From Torulaspora globosa (Eukaryota > Ascomycota > Saccharomycetes > Saccharomycetales > Saccharomycetaceae), in the NCBI RefSeq assembly GCF_014133895.1, contig NC_050734.1:434001-498000 (forward strand): 64,000 nucleotides of DNA, read 5' to 3'. A program made the position numbers and the translations under genes. Positions 47,183 to 57,419 of the stretch are shown here, in pieces. The notes beneath the pieces are model-generated. The model searched no databases. It saw only the letters and a list, made by a program, of their open reading frames with translations, and was not told the origin of the DNA. Numbering within the stretch: the stretch's first letter is position 1; the number at the start of each line of letters is the position of its first letter.

Positions 47183-47485
47183 ATAGTTATTTAGTAGCCA
47201 TGTTGTATCAAATCGAAATCACCAACAACTGAAGCACTCGGCGCAGGGCTTTTTGGAAAGAGCATGTAGAGCACGACCCAAAGCCAATTGAAGATAGTCA
47301 GACGCTATCAGGCTGCCCGTCCTGGTACTAATGGCTTCTTCATCTTCTAAGTAGGTCAGAGCCAGATTCACGTGATCTTCTTATAGTAACGACTATATCT
47401 ACCAGCGTCTTCTAACCATCAGCCAAGAGTCCAAGATGAGCATCAATAGGTTGACTGTCGGCCATTCCGCTGGATATCGGGTATA
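47183..47485. other. ETT1-BET3 spacer with E-box
   Basis: The 303 bp contain one TCACGTGA palindrome at 47368-47375, 111-118 bp before the BET3 start. No gene or RNA is recognised. Confidence 0.5.
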
Positions 47486-48079
47486 ATGTCATCCACACCA
47501 TCCACTAGTGGCCATTCAAAATCTCTTAGACTTGCTGGCGAGGACATCTGGAAGAATAAGACCGAGAAAGTCAATGGCGAACTGTTCACGCTAATGTATG
47601 GGGCAATTGTCTCGCAATTGTGCAAGGATTATCAACGATGTTTCCCAAAGGTAAATGACCAGTTGTATACGATGGGCTACAACATTGGAGTGAGGCTGAT
47701 CGAAGACTTTCTGGCTAGAACGGCGCTGCCACGCTGTGAAAATATGGTAAGGACTAGCGAAGTAATCAGCAAATGTGCTTTTAAGATCTTTTTGAACATC
47801 ACTCCTCAAGTTGCAAATTGGTCGGCTGACAAGATCGCATTTTCGCTAGTGCTGGTTGAAAATCCATTGAGCGACTTTGTTGAGCTTCCCATGGATGCGA
47901 TGAAGCAACTGTGGTACTCTAATGTGTTGTGTGGAGTTCTCAAGGGTGCACTTGAGATGGTGCAACTTGATTGTGATGTATGGTTTATCTCGGATGTATT
48001 AAAAGGCGACCCACAGACAGAGATTAGGGTGAAACTGAATAAAGTTCTTAAGGACGAGATTCCTATTGGTGAGGATTAG
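47486..48079 (+). CDS. BET3: TRAPP complex core subunit Bet3
   Basis: Core of the TRAPP tethers that activate Ypt1 at the Golgi. The 197-residue product fits S. cerevisiae (193). Family blocks are NGELFTLMYGAIVSQLCKDY, MGYNIGVRLIEDFLAR, CAFKIFLNITPQVANW, NPLSDFVELP and LCGVLKGALEMVQ. The cysteine that carries the buried acyl chain appears to be C84 in RTALPRCENM. Start ATG at 47486. It converges on GPT2. Orthologue YKR068C. Confidence 0.96.
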   Translation: MSSTPSTSGHSKSLRLAGEDIWKNKTEKVNGELFTLMYGAIVSQLCKDYQRCFPKVNDQLYTMGYNIGVRLIEDFLARTALPRCENMVRTSEVISKCAFKIFLNITPQVANWSADKIAFSLVLVENPLSDFVELPMDAMKQLWYSNVLCGVLKGALEMVQLDCDVWFISDVLKGDPQTEIRVKLNKVLKDEIPIGED

Positions 48080-48166
48080 GCTCCGGTGGTCATTAGATAT
48101 GAAGCTGCTCTGTACTTATAAACGTCGTATAATTCATGTCTTTATGATTAAAGACGAAGCGGGAGG

Positions 48167-50329
48167 TTAATCTGCCTTCTCGTGCTGCCACTTCTTCCTA
48201 ATTAAGGCGGTGATTTTGGAGGCACCTTCATCCGGTTCAGGTGAAACCTCCAGTTCGTCATCACTGTGATCCTCGGGATGCTTCCCCTCTGAGAAAATAG
48301 GAACGTCCGTTAAAGAACCGCGAGAGTTGATTTTGGATAGCGCATTCGATGCCATGGAAGTTTCAGAATGCACCGAGGCCGAACGGCTACGTGAACTGAA
48401 GAGCGTCTCCTCGGTCAGTTCACCATCAGCTTCTGATGATACCTCCTCCACATGATCATCGAAACGTGTTTTTATCTTGTCGAAGTTAGGGAAGACTTTG
48501 GGTCCTAATTCGTTACACACAGCTGTTATCTCCAGACTTAAGCGCTCACGCATACTCTGAAGTTGCTTGATTTTCTTTCCAGGGTAGATGAAGGTAATGA
48601 ACAGCGGTGGTAATGACTTGAACAAGTCCATGCCAATCTCCCCTGTCTTGAGACTCGAGTAGGTAGCAGACACCAAGAGGGCATAGAAATAGCAAAATTG
48701 GAGAAGCTTGCTGTCGAACGGAACCCACAGTTTAGATACCCAGACGTTATGACGGGAATACAGGAAGACCAGAATGAAGGAGTAGGTAACATATAGGATA
48801 GGCGCAAACACCAGGGCAAACATCAGTTTCCAGGACGCAATCAGATCGGTCCCTTTTATTTTGACCACCGATTTTGAGAGACCCTCTTTAGCCTTTTTCT
48901 TCGCATAAATGCTGCAGCTAATGAAGATCGGTGTGAACAGGATGGACCCCGGCAGCGAGAGCACGAAGAATATCGATAGTCTTATCAGTCTCTCGATCAA
49001 AACAAACAAGCTCCTTAGCACCTCAGTCTTTCGAGTTTTCAGCTCCATAACTTGATGGTCCTTCAAGCCAAGCGAATACAAGGCATTGTTGTATTTGTTG
49101 ACCATCTGTTGTAGATGAATGATGCGCGGATCGTCCTTGTACTTGGAGTAGCCGATAAGTAGCCTTCTGTTTATTTCCACGACGTTAGACAGCGAAACTT
49201 TGCCTCTCGCTGGCTGATACAGCCTCCGCGCCGCCTGGATCGTCATCAAGACGTCGAAGCTAGGCGCATTTTCCGTGACGGCATAAAGAGCGTTAGTGAT
49301 AGTCTTGAGCAAATCTTCCACAGTTCCCCTCGGATCTTCAGCGTATTTTCTGCCCAACTCGGGCCCCACAACGATCGGCTCCCCGTATTCCAACACTGCC
49401 CTCGATCTGAACTTGTCCCGGTGAAAATAGTGCAAACCGCAGGGCACAACGTGCACCCTCATATTCGGGTCAGCTGCCGCCGCTCCGAGCGCCATAATGG
49501 CCACTCCCGCCTTGATCGGCAGCAGCGACGGCCTATCGTGCGACCCGCCCTCCGGGAAGATCCCGACGCAGCCGTTGGTGTGCAGATGGTCAAACACGTT
49601 CTGGAACGTCTTCGAATTGTCGATCTTGGCCGCGTACTTGAAGTTCGTGCCCTCGGTCAACAGCTTTCTGATCTTGTCATTGCTCTTAAACTTGAAGGGC
49701 GCCTTCAGAACCAAAGTCTCGTCGTCCAAAACCTCGCTAATCTGCGCGTTCCCCAAATAGTTGGGCAGCCCGATCAGCGACTTGGCAACGAACCTTCTGC
49801 TGAACTCCGGCGACCCGCCGCCCTCGACCCGGCCCTTGATCACCTCCGGAGCATTCTCCAGGTCCGGACAGTATATTTTGACGCTCGCATCGATCGGCTT
49901 CAAATTATCCTGCGCTCTAGGCACCGGAATCGCCCCAGTACAACGGCCAAACAGCGAGACGAACCGCTGCTTCAAGCTCGACTCCGCGGTGACAAAGCAA
50001 ACCTGCCTCGACCGCGTAGCAGAGTCCTTCAACAGCTTCCTGGTCGTCACCATCACCAGCGACGGATCGATGAACTGATTAGCATGAGGTGCGCAAACCA
50101 TCAACGTCGGCGTACCCGTACCAGGAACATTGTGACCACCACGAACCTTGATCTCTCGGAAGAATATCGTGAATATCACATTCAAAATAAACAGCGAACA
50201 GTCAAACAACCACGTTCGAATCGAGTACGTGTATCCATTATAGTGATTCACATAGCCAACCGTTGCGTGAGCTATGTGAGGTTTTGCCTCCTTACGCTCC
50301 GCTGCCGTATCGCCTTTCTCTTCCACCAT
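48167..50329 (-). CDS. GPT2: Glycerol-3-phosphate acyltransferase Gpt2/Sct1 type
   Basis: ER and lipid-particle enzyme for the first acylation step of glycerolipid synthesis. The 720-residue product has a first membrane segment near residues 40-58, then the PlsC blocks: CAPHANQFIDPS (catalytic H82), VCFVTAESSLK, and FPEGGSHDRPSLLPIKAGVA. Further membrane segments lie at about residues 440-475 and 495-560. The C-terminal tail is acidic and Ser-rich (SSRSRSASVHSETS), a likely phosphorylation region. The 5' half of the gene is much richer in C/G-ending codons than the 3' half. Orthologue YKR067W; YBL011W (SCT1) is its S. cerevisiae paralogue. Confidence 0.94.
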   Translation of the reverse strand: MVEEKGDTAAERKEAKPHIAHATVGYVNHYNGYTYSIRTWLFDCSLFILNVIFTIFFREIKVRGGHNVPGTGTPTLMVCAPHANQFIDPSLVMVTTRKLLKDSATRSRQVCFVTAESSLKQRFVSLFGRCTGAIPVPRAQDNLKPIDASVKIYCPDLENAPEVIKGRVEGGGSPEFSRRFVAKSLIGLPNYLGNAQISEVLDDETLVLKAPFKFKSNDKIRKLLTEGTNFKYAAKIDNSKTFQNVFDHLHTNGCVGIFPEGGSHDRPSLLPIKAGVAIMALGAAAADPNMRVHVVPCGLHYFHRDKFRSRAVLEYGEPIVVGPELGRKYAEDPRGTVEDLLKTITNALYAVTENAPSFDVLMTIQAARRLYQPARGKVSLSNVVEINRRLLIGYSKYKDDPRIIHLQQMVNKYNNALYSLGLKDHQVMELKTRKTEVLRSLFVLIERLIRLSIFFVLSLPGSILFTPIFISCSIYAKKKAKEGLSKSVVKIKGTDLIASWKLMFALVFAPILYVTYSFILVFLYSRHNVWVSKLWVPFDSKLLQFCYFYALLVSATYSSLKTGEIGMDLFKSLPPLFITFIYPGKKIKQLQSMRERLSLEITAVCNELGPKVFPNFDKIKTRFDDHVEEVSSEADGELTEETLFSSRSRSASVHSETSMASNALSKINSRGSLTDVPIFSEGKHPEDHSDDELEVSPEPDEGASKITALIRKKWQHEKAD

Positions 50330-50967
50330 ACCTATCTAAAGGACCCGTTCTCTACACGATGCCATTCAATCTAACAACCTTATTCCACTCCCTCTGCTCG
50401 TATTCCCCTGCTTAATATGTGCTTTCGGAAGGAAACCTAACCCCGTTGGCTGTTTTCCAAGGAAACCCGCCAAATGGTAGCGCCGCGCGGCCAACAATTC
50501 CATCGAGATCTGAAATCTTACCAACTATATATCATACAGAGTTAAGATCATCGCCAATCGCCACAATGGCGAACGCTCGCCAGGCCCACAGCTGGCCCCA
50601 TCCGACACGGCTCTTGTAAGGCCTGAACAGGCTGCCCACTGTCGATTTCCTTGATCGTCATCGGAACAACATTGTTCCGGCTCCGCGGATCTAGAGCCAG
50701 ATGAAAAATTACGCATACTTGACCTTGAGGAACCTGCTACGAAGCATACGCCTCTAGGGTCTCGAGCAGCCGGCCTCCTGCAGGAGGTTTTGGTTGCCGG
50801 CGTAATGCCCGTCAGTTGTTCGTGGACCGTGGCATTGTAGTGTGTCGGATCCCTGGAAGAATTTCGGCTGTAGTGTTTATAAGCAGGAGAGATTTCAGGG
50901 TTCTGGTGACGTGGATTCGCTGGGAACAGCTCAGTGGTTCTCGGATCTTTCTTTGTTCTGTCGTACT
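50330..50967. other. GPT2-RSB1 divergent spacer
   Basis: This 638-bp spacer carries the RSB1 promoter with one perfect PDRE and the GPT2 promoter. The frame that reaches the RSB1 ATG is open back to a GTG at 50842, but that stretch has no recognisable family sequence. No other gene is seen. Confidence 0.5.
50682..50689 (+). promoter_or_regulatory. PDRE (Pdr1/Pdr3 site) upstream of RSB1
   Basis: TCCGCGGA is the perfect palindromic pleiotropic drug response element. It lies 279 bp before the RSB1 ATG. A one-mismatch version, TTCGTGGA, is at about 50818. RSB1 is a known Pdr1/Pdr3 target in S. cerevisiae. Confidence 0.7.
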
Positions 50968-52068
50968 ATGGACATAGCAACGCTGCTGGAAGTAAGTAAA
51001 AGAGATAGTGTAGTGGTGGATGGCCGGTCGCCAGTGTCGCTGTACAGCGGCATGGTGCCGAACCTGGCGTTCAATGTGGCAATGCTGGCGATCTGGGGGG
51101 TGCTGCTGAGCTGGCATACGCTGATGATCTGGTATCGGCAGTACTGGTTCTCGTCGGCGTTTGTGTGTGCGGCGATCCTGGAGGTGCTTGGGTACGTCGG
51201 CAGGGTGTGGTCGCACTTCGACGTGTATCTTGTGAACCCGTTCCTGATGCAGCTGGTGTGTCTGACGATCGCGCCCGTGTTCACGATGGGAGGCGTGTAC
51301 TACCAGCTGGCCAAGATGATCGAGATCTACGGCCACAGGTTTTCGCTGCTGCCGTCGCCGATGGCATACTCGTATATCTTCATCGCGTTCGACTTCATAT
51401 CTCTGGTGGTTCAGGCGGCAGGCGGCGGTGTGGCGGGCACCGAGTCGACAAACGGCGACAGCTCGGACACCGGTGACAACATCTTTATCGCGGGGCTGTC
51501 GCTGCAGGTTGCGTCGATGATTATATTCATGGTGCTCATGGGCCATCTGTATTACAAGGTTTTCGTCCAGACCCGTCTGGACCACAGCGGCCAGACCAAG
51601 CTGAGTCTCGGCTTGTTGAAGATCAGCCGCACCGAGATCGATTATCTGTACAGACAGAAGTTCAGCGACCTCAGGGTGCGTCCCGACCGCTGGGTGTTCC
51701 ATTACTTCCCTCTTGCTATGGTCGTCGCGGTTGCTACGGTCTTTGTCCGTTGCTGCTATCGTCTTGCAGAACTAGCCGCGGGCTGGAACGGCTATCTTAT
51801 CATACATGAGAACTACTTCATCATTCTCGATGCCCTGATGATTGCACTCGCCACCGTGGCGTTGTCGGTGTTCCATCCGGGATTCGCGTTCCAGGGAAGA
51901 CACGTCTCTATTCCTATCACGCATGGGCGTGTCGATCCGGAGACCGTAGAGAAGCCGCCGTTCGAGCCGGAGAAAGAGGATTCCTACATTGACTCTGGCG
52001 AGCAAGTTTCGGGACGTGGCAACGTCTTTATGAAGCCTTTCCAGAAGATGAAGAACGCCTTCAGCTGA
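50968..52068 (+). CDS. RSB1: Sphingoid long-chain base transporter/flippase regulator Rsb1 (RTA1 family)
   Basis: Plasma-membrane protein of the RTA1-like lipid-translocating family that lowers sensitivity to sphingoid bases. From the ATG at 50968 (MDIATLLEVSK) it encodes 366 residues with seven hydrophobic segments, for example PNLAFNVAMLAIWGVLLSW and IFIAFDFISLVVQAAGGGVA. RTA1 signatures include LEVLGYVGRVW and FIAFDFISLVVQ. A potential N-glycosylation site is not obvious in the short N-terminus. The C-terminus is charged and cytosolic in type. G/C-ending codons are frequent. Orthologue YOR049C. Confidence 0.9.
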   Translation: MDIATLLEVSKRDSVVVDGRSPVSLYSGMVPNLAFNVAMLAIWGVLLSWHTLMIWYRQYWFSSAFVCAAILEVLGYVGRVWSHFDVYLVNPFLMQLVCLTIAPVFTMGGVYYQLAKMIEIYGHRFSLLPSPMAYSYIFIAFDFISLVVQAAGGGVAGTESTNGDSSDTGDNIFIAGLSLQVASMIIFMVLMGHLYYKVFVQTRLDHSGQTKLSLGLLKISRTEIDYLYRQKFSDLRVRPDRWVFHYFPLAMVVAVATVFVRCCYRLAELAAGWNGYLIIHENYFIILDALMIALATVALSVFHPGFAFQGRHVSIPITHGRVDPETVEKPPFEPEKEDSYIDSGEQVSGRGNVFMKPFQKMKNAFS

Positions 52069-52287
52069 CATAGCCACTGAGAGGGCTGATGTAGAAGCTT
52101 TTCAAGTCGATCTCGTATAGCGATGATCTGCCCTGGCTGTGTTAGAAAAATGAAAAAAAAAAAAATACAATAGCAGTGGCTTAATATTCGGTCGCAGTCG
52201 TTGCTTCATAAATCAGGACCCTTTCTGTATCCGTATCATCCGTTTACATAGTTTATTGTTAGCTTTTCGCAAATTTAGAAACGGCGC

Positions 52288-53514
52288 TCAGCATGAGTGC
52301 AAGATGGCCAGCTCGCTTGCGCCAATCATCTCCAACTGCGAGTTTAGCACGTCCTGCGCCCACTTGTCAGATTGTTCGCAGCCGGTATCTAGCCACTGGT
52401 TGACGAACTCGGGCACGTCATCGACCTCGCAGAACTTAGCGGACTCGTTGATGCTGGTGTACAGTTGCTGGATCTGCGTGAAATCCACAGTGAAGCGCGG
52501 CCCGCAGTCCTCGCGCCTTCCACGCCAGATAGAGCTCCTGTGCGACTCGACGATTTTGCTCGCTCGCAGAGGCTGGTAGCCCGCCAGGATTCTGATCATC
52601 GAGAGGAAAGACGGATGCCATCGCTGCGGCGCGTCAATGGCGAACAATTTGTGCGCCGGGGCGACGGTCTTGAGCAGATCAAAGAGCTGTATCAACCGTG
52701 TCGGGATATAAAAGCCCGCTGACTGTTTTGCCGCACCGAGGTCGTACTTCTGCAATGCTCTTGACAAGCAGGAGTCGCACCAGTAATCCAGATCCGTGTC
52801 AAACCTCCGTGACTTGCCGCCAGACGTGTGGATGTCCATGTAGCATTGCTCCCAGTTGCCGACGCTCTTGTTGTACCTAACCAGATCATGAGAAGTGTTC
52901 TTGAAGATGTCGTTCAGCATCAGGAAGTAGACGGGATCCTCGATGACAAACTGCTGCGGGTGAGACGAGCTAGTAGACTCTGAAGTAAAGACAGCCGCGT
53001 CGCTGATGATCTGCACCTCGCCTGGGATATTCCGAGTCAACCTGCCAGACAGTTTCTGACGGTGGCTATGCAGCGGGACCATGGTGTATCTGATCCTCTC
53101 AAACATGTTGCTCGACAGTGCCTGTTTGAAGTACCCCATCATGCTCTCGGCTATTCTCAGTGACTGCGGGAGGTCTGTGTAGATGTTTATGATGTTCAAG
53201 TCGCTGTAGGGATAATGATTGAGCTTGTAGTCGACCAGCAACCACCGAGCTATGCTACGGGTCAGAATCGGATCATACAGCGTCAAGCGTTCTGTGTTAT
53301 CCGGGAGATCACTCAGCAGTTCTCCTCGCTTGGTAAAGAAGGTCTCATGTTTCATAATACTCGGCAGATTCAGCCATTCATAGTAGTCGCGCAAAGCCAA
53401 AGTGCCGCTTTCCCCCACATGAATTCCATTGCCTTTCCGCAACTGTTCGATCGGGATTAACGGATAGCTCCCCTTGAACCTTACCTGCGCAACCACTCCA
53501 GGAAATCTCCTCAT
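52288..53514 (-). CDS. Degenerate MidA/NDUFAF7-like protein (possible YKL162C relative)
   Basis: A 408-residue protein I recognise only in part. Its first residues, MRRFPGVVAQVRF, suit a mitochondrial presequence. The pieces LALRDYYEWLNLPSIMKHE and ARWLLVDYKL recall the start of the MidA/NDUFAF7 methyltransferase fold (DUF185). FVIEDPVYFLMLNDIFKN then SVGNWEQCYMDI recalls its FFxxEFFDALPV...W.E..VD block. The glycine-rich SAM loop (ELGPGRG) is missing: the expected place reads NIINIYTDLPQSLR. S. cerevisiae YKL162C, of similar length, is the likely relative. No counterpart sits between RSB1 and RAT1 in S. cerevisiae. Confidence 0.5.
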   Translation of the reverse strand: MRRFPGVVAQVRFKGSYPLIPIEQLRKGNGIHVGESGTLALRDYYEWLNLPSIMKHETFFTKRGELLSDLPDNTERLTLYDPILTRSIARWLLVDYKLNHYPYSDLNIINIYTDLPQSLRIAESMMGYFKQALSSNMFERIRYTMVPLHSHRQKLSGRLTRNIPGEVQIISDAAVFTSESTSSSHPQQFVIEDPVYFLMLNDIFKNTSHDLVRYNKSVGNWEQCYMDIHTSGGKSRRFDTDLDYWCDSCLSRALQKYDLGAAKQSAGFYIPTRLIQLFDLLKTVAPAHKLFAIDAPQRWHPSFLSMIRILAGYQPLRASKIVESHRSSIWRGRREDCGPRFTVDFTQIQQLYTSINESAKFCEVDDVPEFVNQWLDTGCEQSDKWAQDVLNSQLEMIGASELAILHSC

Positions 53515-53751
53515 ACAACGTAGCCAATCGACAGTTCTAGTTGATCCAATGCCAGCTGTAAAGCTGCTAAGACCCTCTCTTATATATAGCTACCATCTTA
53601 GTGGGATCTACCGTTTAAAGGTACAAGAGTCTTGTGAATTTTCAAGGTGCTTTAATATGGATGTGAAATTTCAGCTGGCTAGAACTGCTCGATGAGCCAA
53701 CTGTTTAGCATATCAGGCATTGAAGTTGGCTTCTAGTGGGCATTGGCTGCA

Positions 53752-56700
53752 ATGGGTGTTCCTTCGTTCTTCAGATGGCTTTCAAGGAAGTATCCTAAAA
53801 TCATATCGCCTGTTTTAGAAGAACAACCTCAGGTTATAGACGGTGTAACGTTACCTATCGATTATGCGGCTCCTAATCCTAATGGTGAGCTGGACAATCT
53901 GTATTTGGATATGAACGGTATTGTGCATCCGTGTTCGCATCCGGAGAACAAGCCTCCGCCTGAGACGGAAGACGAGATGCTTCTTGCCGTGTTTGAGTAC
54001 ACTAATCGAGTCCTGAATATGGCTAGACCACGTAAAGTGCTGATGATAGCTGTGGATGGTGTAGCTCCGCGTGCCAAGATGAACCAGCAACGTTCTCGTA
54101 GATTCAGAAGCGCCAGAGATGCTCAACTGGAAAATGAAGCCCGCGAACAAGTCATGAGGGAACGTGAGGAGATTGGAGAAGTAATTGACGAATCAGTTAA
54201 AAGTAAAAAAACCTGGGATTCCAACGCTATCACACCGGGAACTCCGTTCATGGATAAGCTGGCGGCGGCGCTACGTTACTGGACTTCCTTTAAGCTATCT
54301 ACAGATCCCGGTTGGCGAAATTTGCAAGTCATAATTAGCGATGCCACGGTGCCGGGCGAAGGTGAACACAAGATTATGAACTTCGTTAGATCGCAGCGGG
54401 CGGACCCTCAGTATAATCCGAACACCACTCACTGTATATACGGTTTAGACGCCGATCTGATCTTTTTAGGTTTAGCGACACACGAGCCGCATTTCAAGAT
54501 ACTGAGAGAAGATGTGTTCGCCCAGAACAATCGTAAAAGACACAACTTCAAGGATACTTTGGATATGACTGAGGAGGAGAAGCAGCTTATAGCCAAGGAG
54601 GACTCCGAAAAGCCATTTTTATGGTTGCACATCAGTGTACTGAGAGAATATCTGGCTGCTGAGTTGTGGGTGCCGAAATTATCGATCCCATTTGACCTGG
54701 AACGAGCCATCGACGACTGGGTTTTCATGTGTTTTTTCTGTGGTAATGACTTTCTTCCTCATCTGCCTAGTCTTGACGTCAGGGAGAATAGTATCGATAT
54801 ATTATTAGACATATGGAAGGTTGTCCTGCCGGGCTTGAAGTCTTATATGACATGTGATGGTGAGTTGAACTTGAAGTCTGTTGAAACGCTATTGGGACAT
54901 CTGGGTGCCCGTGAAGCGGACATCTTCAAGACGAGACACATCCAGGAGGTGAGAAAACAGGAATCAATTCAGAGGAGGAAGTTGCAAAGAGATGTTTCGA
55001 AGGGTCAGGATAGACATCCAACCAAGGTTAATGAGCAATTACAGATGTATGACACCCAAGGAAATCTTGCAACGGGCTCATGGAATCTCACTACAAGCGA
55101 TATGGTTAATCTGAAAAAGGAGATTATGTTAGCAAACGAAGGAGACGCTGAAGCGATAGCTATTGTAAAAGCGCAAAGTGATAAGAACGATCAAATTATG
55201 AAAGAAATAAGCTCAACTGACATGGATAAAGTTGTTAGCGAGGCTAATAAAGCCAATTACTCCGTTGCTGATCTAATGAAGAAGAAGTTGATAGCCAAGA
55301 AGCACAAGCTGGAGCAGGAAGAAGCGAAACAAGAACGTGAGGCCAAACGAGCTAAAGCCGAAGAAGAAAACATAGACGTAAAGCAGGCGGCAGCAGAAAG
55401 AGAACTGGATGAAGAAATCAGAGCCGAGATCATCAATGAAGTCGAAGAGGAAGATGCCGATGATGATGATGAGGATAATGATGCTGATGAGAATGAAGAG
55501 CCTATAGAAAGCGGACAGATCTCCTTCGAAGATCCAAAGGGGGGCCAGTCTGTGCCAGTCGTCTCTTCGGGTGGTATGCGCAGTGGAGTCTTTGACAGTG
55601 ATGCTGAGGTGAGGCTATATGAACCTGGTTATAAAGAGAGATACTATATTGCCAAGTTCAATATCGGCGAACAAGAAATTGAGCCTTTGAGGAAGGATCT
55701 TGTAAAGCATTACATTGAAGGTGTCTCATGGGTTTTAGCCTATTATTATCAAGGCTGTGCGTCATGGGATTGGTTTTATCCTTATCATTATGCACCATTT
55801 GCTGCCGACTTTATTGGTATAGCCGACATCAAGATCGAGTTCGAAAAGGGTGAGCCAATCTTGCCTTACGAGCAACTGATGAGTGTGCTCCCTGCGGCCT
55901 CTGGTCACACGTTACCTCCTATATTCAGGCCTTTGATGAGTGATCCAGACTCGGAGATTATAGACTTCTATCCAACAGAGTTCCCGATTGATATGAATGG
56001 AAAAAAAATGTCGTGGCAAGGCATAGCGCTCTTACCGTTCATTGAGTCTAAGAGACTGCTGAGAGTTGTGAGAGAGCAGTATCGACTTTTATCCGATTAT
56101 GAGAAATCGCGTAATGTTCGTAAGGATCCGGTTCTAATCATCAGCAATAAAAACGTCAACTATGAGAAGTTTGCGAAGCGCTTATTTAAAGAAACTAGCG
56201 AGGAGACGGATCTAAAGTTTCAGCATTTCAAGAGTGGCCTTAGCGGTATCGTTTCAACTGATGTTGAAGGATTTCAGCTGAATAGCAAAATGCAGTGCCC
56301 TATTCAGACGGGCTCCCTGCCCGAGCTTTCTACGAACCTATTTCTCAAGATGGCATTCAAATTGCAGCCGCTACCTGGGAGAAATAAGTCTGTGACACTG
56401 AATGGTTTTATACCATCCGAACCAGTTTTATCGCCTTATGATTTGGATGCCATCTATTACAGATACAATAACAGCCAAAATGGTAACCGATCTGGTCGTT
56501 GGAATTTTGAAAATGATATGAGGCAAAACAAAGTACCTGTGGGCCCCAGCGGTACCACACAATATAAGCCACGAGTTGGAGGATTTCGGTCTTTTTACTA
56601 TTTTGGACAGATGAACAACACAGCCAACTATTCCAATGAGTACAATGGTAGGAATTATCAGCAAGCGGAACAATATGCAGGTCAAAGAAGATATCCCGGT

Positions 56701-56907
56701 GCTGACAACTACAGAGGTAACAGCGGAGGCGCAAAGAACCAGTACAATACCCATCAGAGCCGTTACTCCGATAGCTATGGAACTGGTGCCGGTCGCAGCT
56801 ATAATGTTCGCGACAGACAGTATTCGGGCAATGGTACTGCCATTGGAAGAAGGTATCAGGGATCTAATAGGCCAGCATACAAATCTGGATATACACCGCG
56901 CCGATAA
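53752..56907 (+). CDS. RAT1: Nuclear 5'-3' exoribonuclease Rat1 (Xrn2)
   Basis: Processive 5'-3' exonuclease for rRNA/snoRNA trimming and RNA polymerase II termination. From the ATG at 53752 (MGVPSFFRWLSRKYPKI) it encodes 1051 residues (1006 in S. cerevisiae). The XRN N-domain has NLYLDMNGIVHPC, VDGVAPRAKMNQQRSRRFRS, DATVPGEGEHKIMNF, YGLDADLIFLGL and FFCGNDFLPHLP, giving the acidic metal-binding set. A helical acidic insert lies around residues 520-600. The C-terminal tail is rich in Gly, Asn, Tyr and Arg. The frame extends three codons to a TTG. Orthologue YOR048C. Confidence 0.97.
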   Translation: MGVPSFFRWLSRKYPKIISPVLEEQPQVIDGVTLPIDYAAPNPNGELDNLYLDMNGIVHPCSHPENKPPPETEDEMLLAVFEYTNRVLNMARPRKVLMIAVDGVAPRAKMNQQRSRRFRSARDAQLENEAREQVMREREEIGEVIDESVKSKKTWDSNAITPGTPFMDKLAAALRYWTSFKLSTDPGWRNLQVIISDATVPGEGEHKIMNFVRSQRADPQYNPNTTHCIYGLDADLIFLGLATHEPHFKILREDVFAQNNRKRHNFKDTLDMTEEEKQLIAKEDSEKPFLWLHISVLREYLAAELWVPKLSIPFDLERAIDDWVFMCFFCGNDFLPHLPSLDVRENSIDILLDIWKVVLPGLKSYMTCDGELNLKSVETLLGHLGAREADIFKTRHIQEVRKQESIQRRKLQRDVSKGQDRHPTKVNEQLQMYDTQGNLATGSWNLTTSDMVNLKKEIMLANEGDAEAIAIVKAQSDKNDQIMKEISSTDMDKVVSEANKANYSVADLMKKKLIAKKHKLEQEEAKQEREAKRAKAEEENIDVKQAAAERELDEEIRAEIINEVEEEDADDDDEDNDADENEEPIESGQISFEDPKGGQSVPVVSSGGMRSGVFDSDAEVRLYEPGYKERYYIAKFNIGEQEIEPLRKDLVKHYIEGVSWVLAYYYQGCASWDWFYPYHYAPFAADFIGIADIKIEFEKGEPILPYEQLMSVLPAASGHTLPPIFRPLMSDPDSEIIDFYPTEFPIDMNGKKMSWQGIALLPFIESKRLLRVVREQYRLLSDYEKSRNVRKDPVLIISNKNVNYEKFAKRLFKETSEETDLKFQHFKSGLSGIVSTDVEGFQLNSKMQCPIQTGSLPELSTNLFLKMAFKLQPLPGRNKSVTLNGFIPSEPVLSPYDLDAIYYRYNNSQNGNRSGRWNFENDMRQNKVPVGPSGTTQYKPRVGGFRSFYYFGQMNNTANYSNEYNGRNYQQAEQYAGQRRYPGADNYRGNSGGAKNQYNTHQSRYSDSYGTGAGRSYNVRDRQYSGNGTAIGRRYQGSNRPAYKSGYTPRR

Positions 56908-57419
56908 GCGTTCTATAAGTAGCGAGTTGGAAAATGTACCTACGGAGAGAAATAAAGCTTGAAGCGACCGCAGTTTGTTTCGGCGGTGATCAACCATATA
57001 AAAATATGTACAGTCATAATTAGGTTCTAGACGAACCCTCAGCCGCTCAAGAAAGAGGCGTATCTTCGCAAGCTTAGGTGCATCTAAGAGAGAACTGATT
57101 AGACGCCAAAGAATTGTTCGAACCCATGTTGCTTACCAGCATACTGATCTCGGTTTCTTTATTTTTGGAGTAGGTTTAATGTTTTGGCGATGCTACAGCA
57201 TATTAGCAAAGCACGCAGTACAACAAAAGCATAAATAGATTTCATAAAGTCGAAACTTAGAGAAAAACTTTGAAATCCCGGCAATTAGGCCACGAAACCG
57301 GTTTCATGACGACGGGACAGCATATTTTCTATAATGGCAATATGAGCGCTTTAATGATCACACTGTATGGATATCGAAATATGGGGTTAATGAGAAAGCT
57401 AAAATCCCAACAGTTAGCA
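56908..57419. other. RAT1-tRNA-Glu spacer
   Basis: About 510 bp with no coding frame of note. A TTCGAAC near 57116 resembles a B box, but no tRNA can be folded around it. I see no clear snoRNA boxes. Nothing else is recognised. Confidence 0.4.

Noticed and set aside
49421..50374. 317-codon open frame antisense to GPT2
   Set aside because: It lies over the GC3-rich 5' half of GPT2, where antisense stops are rare; the product is Arg/His-rich without domains.
50812..51702. 296-codon open frame antisense to RSB1
   Set aside because: Shadow of the GC3-rich RSB1 gene; low-complexity His/Arg/Gln product.
57105..57130. B-box-like TTCGAAC, possible second tRNA
   Set aside because: No acceptor, D or anticodon arms can be paired around it on either strand.
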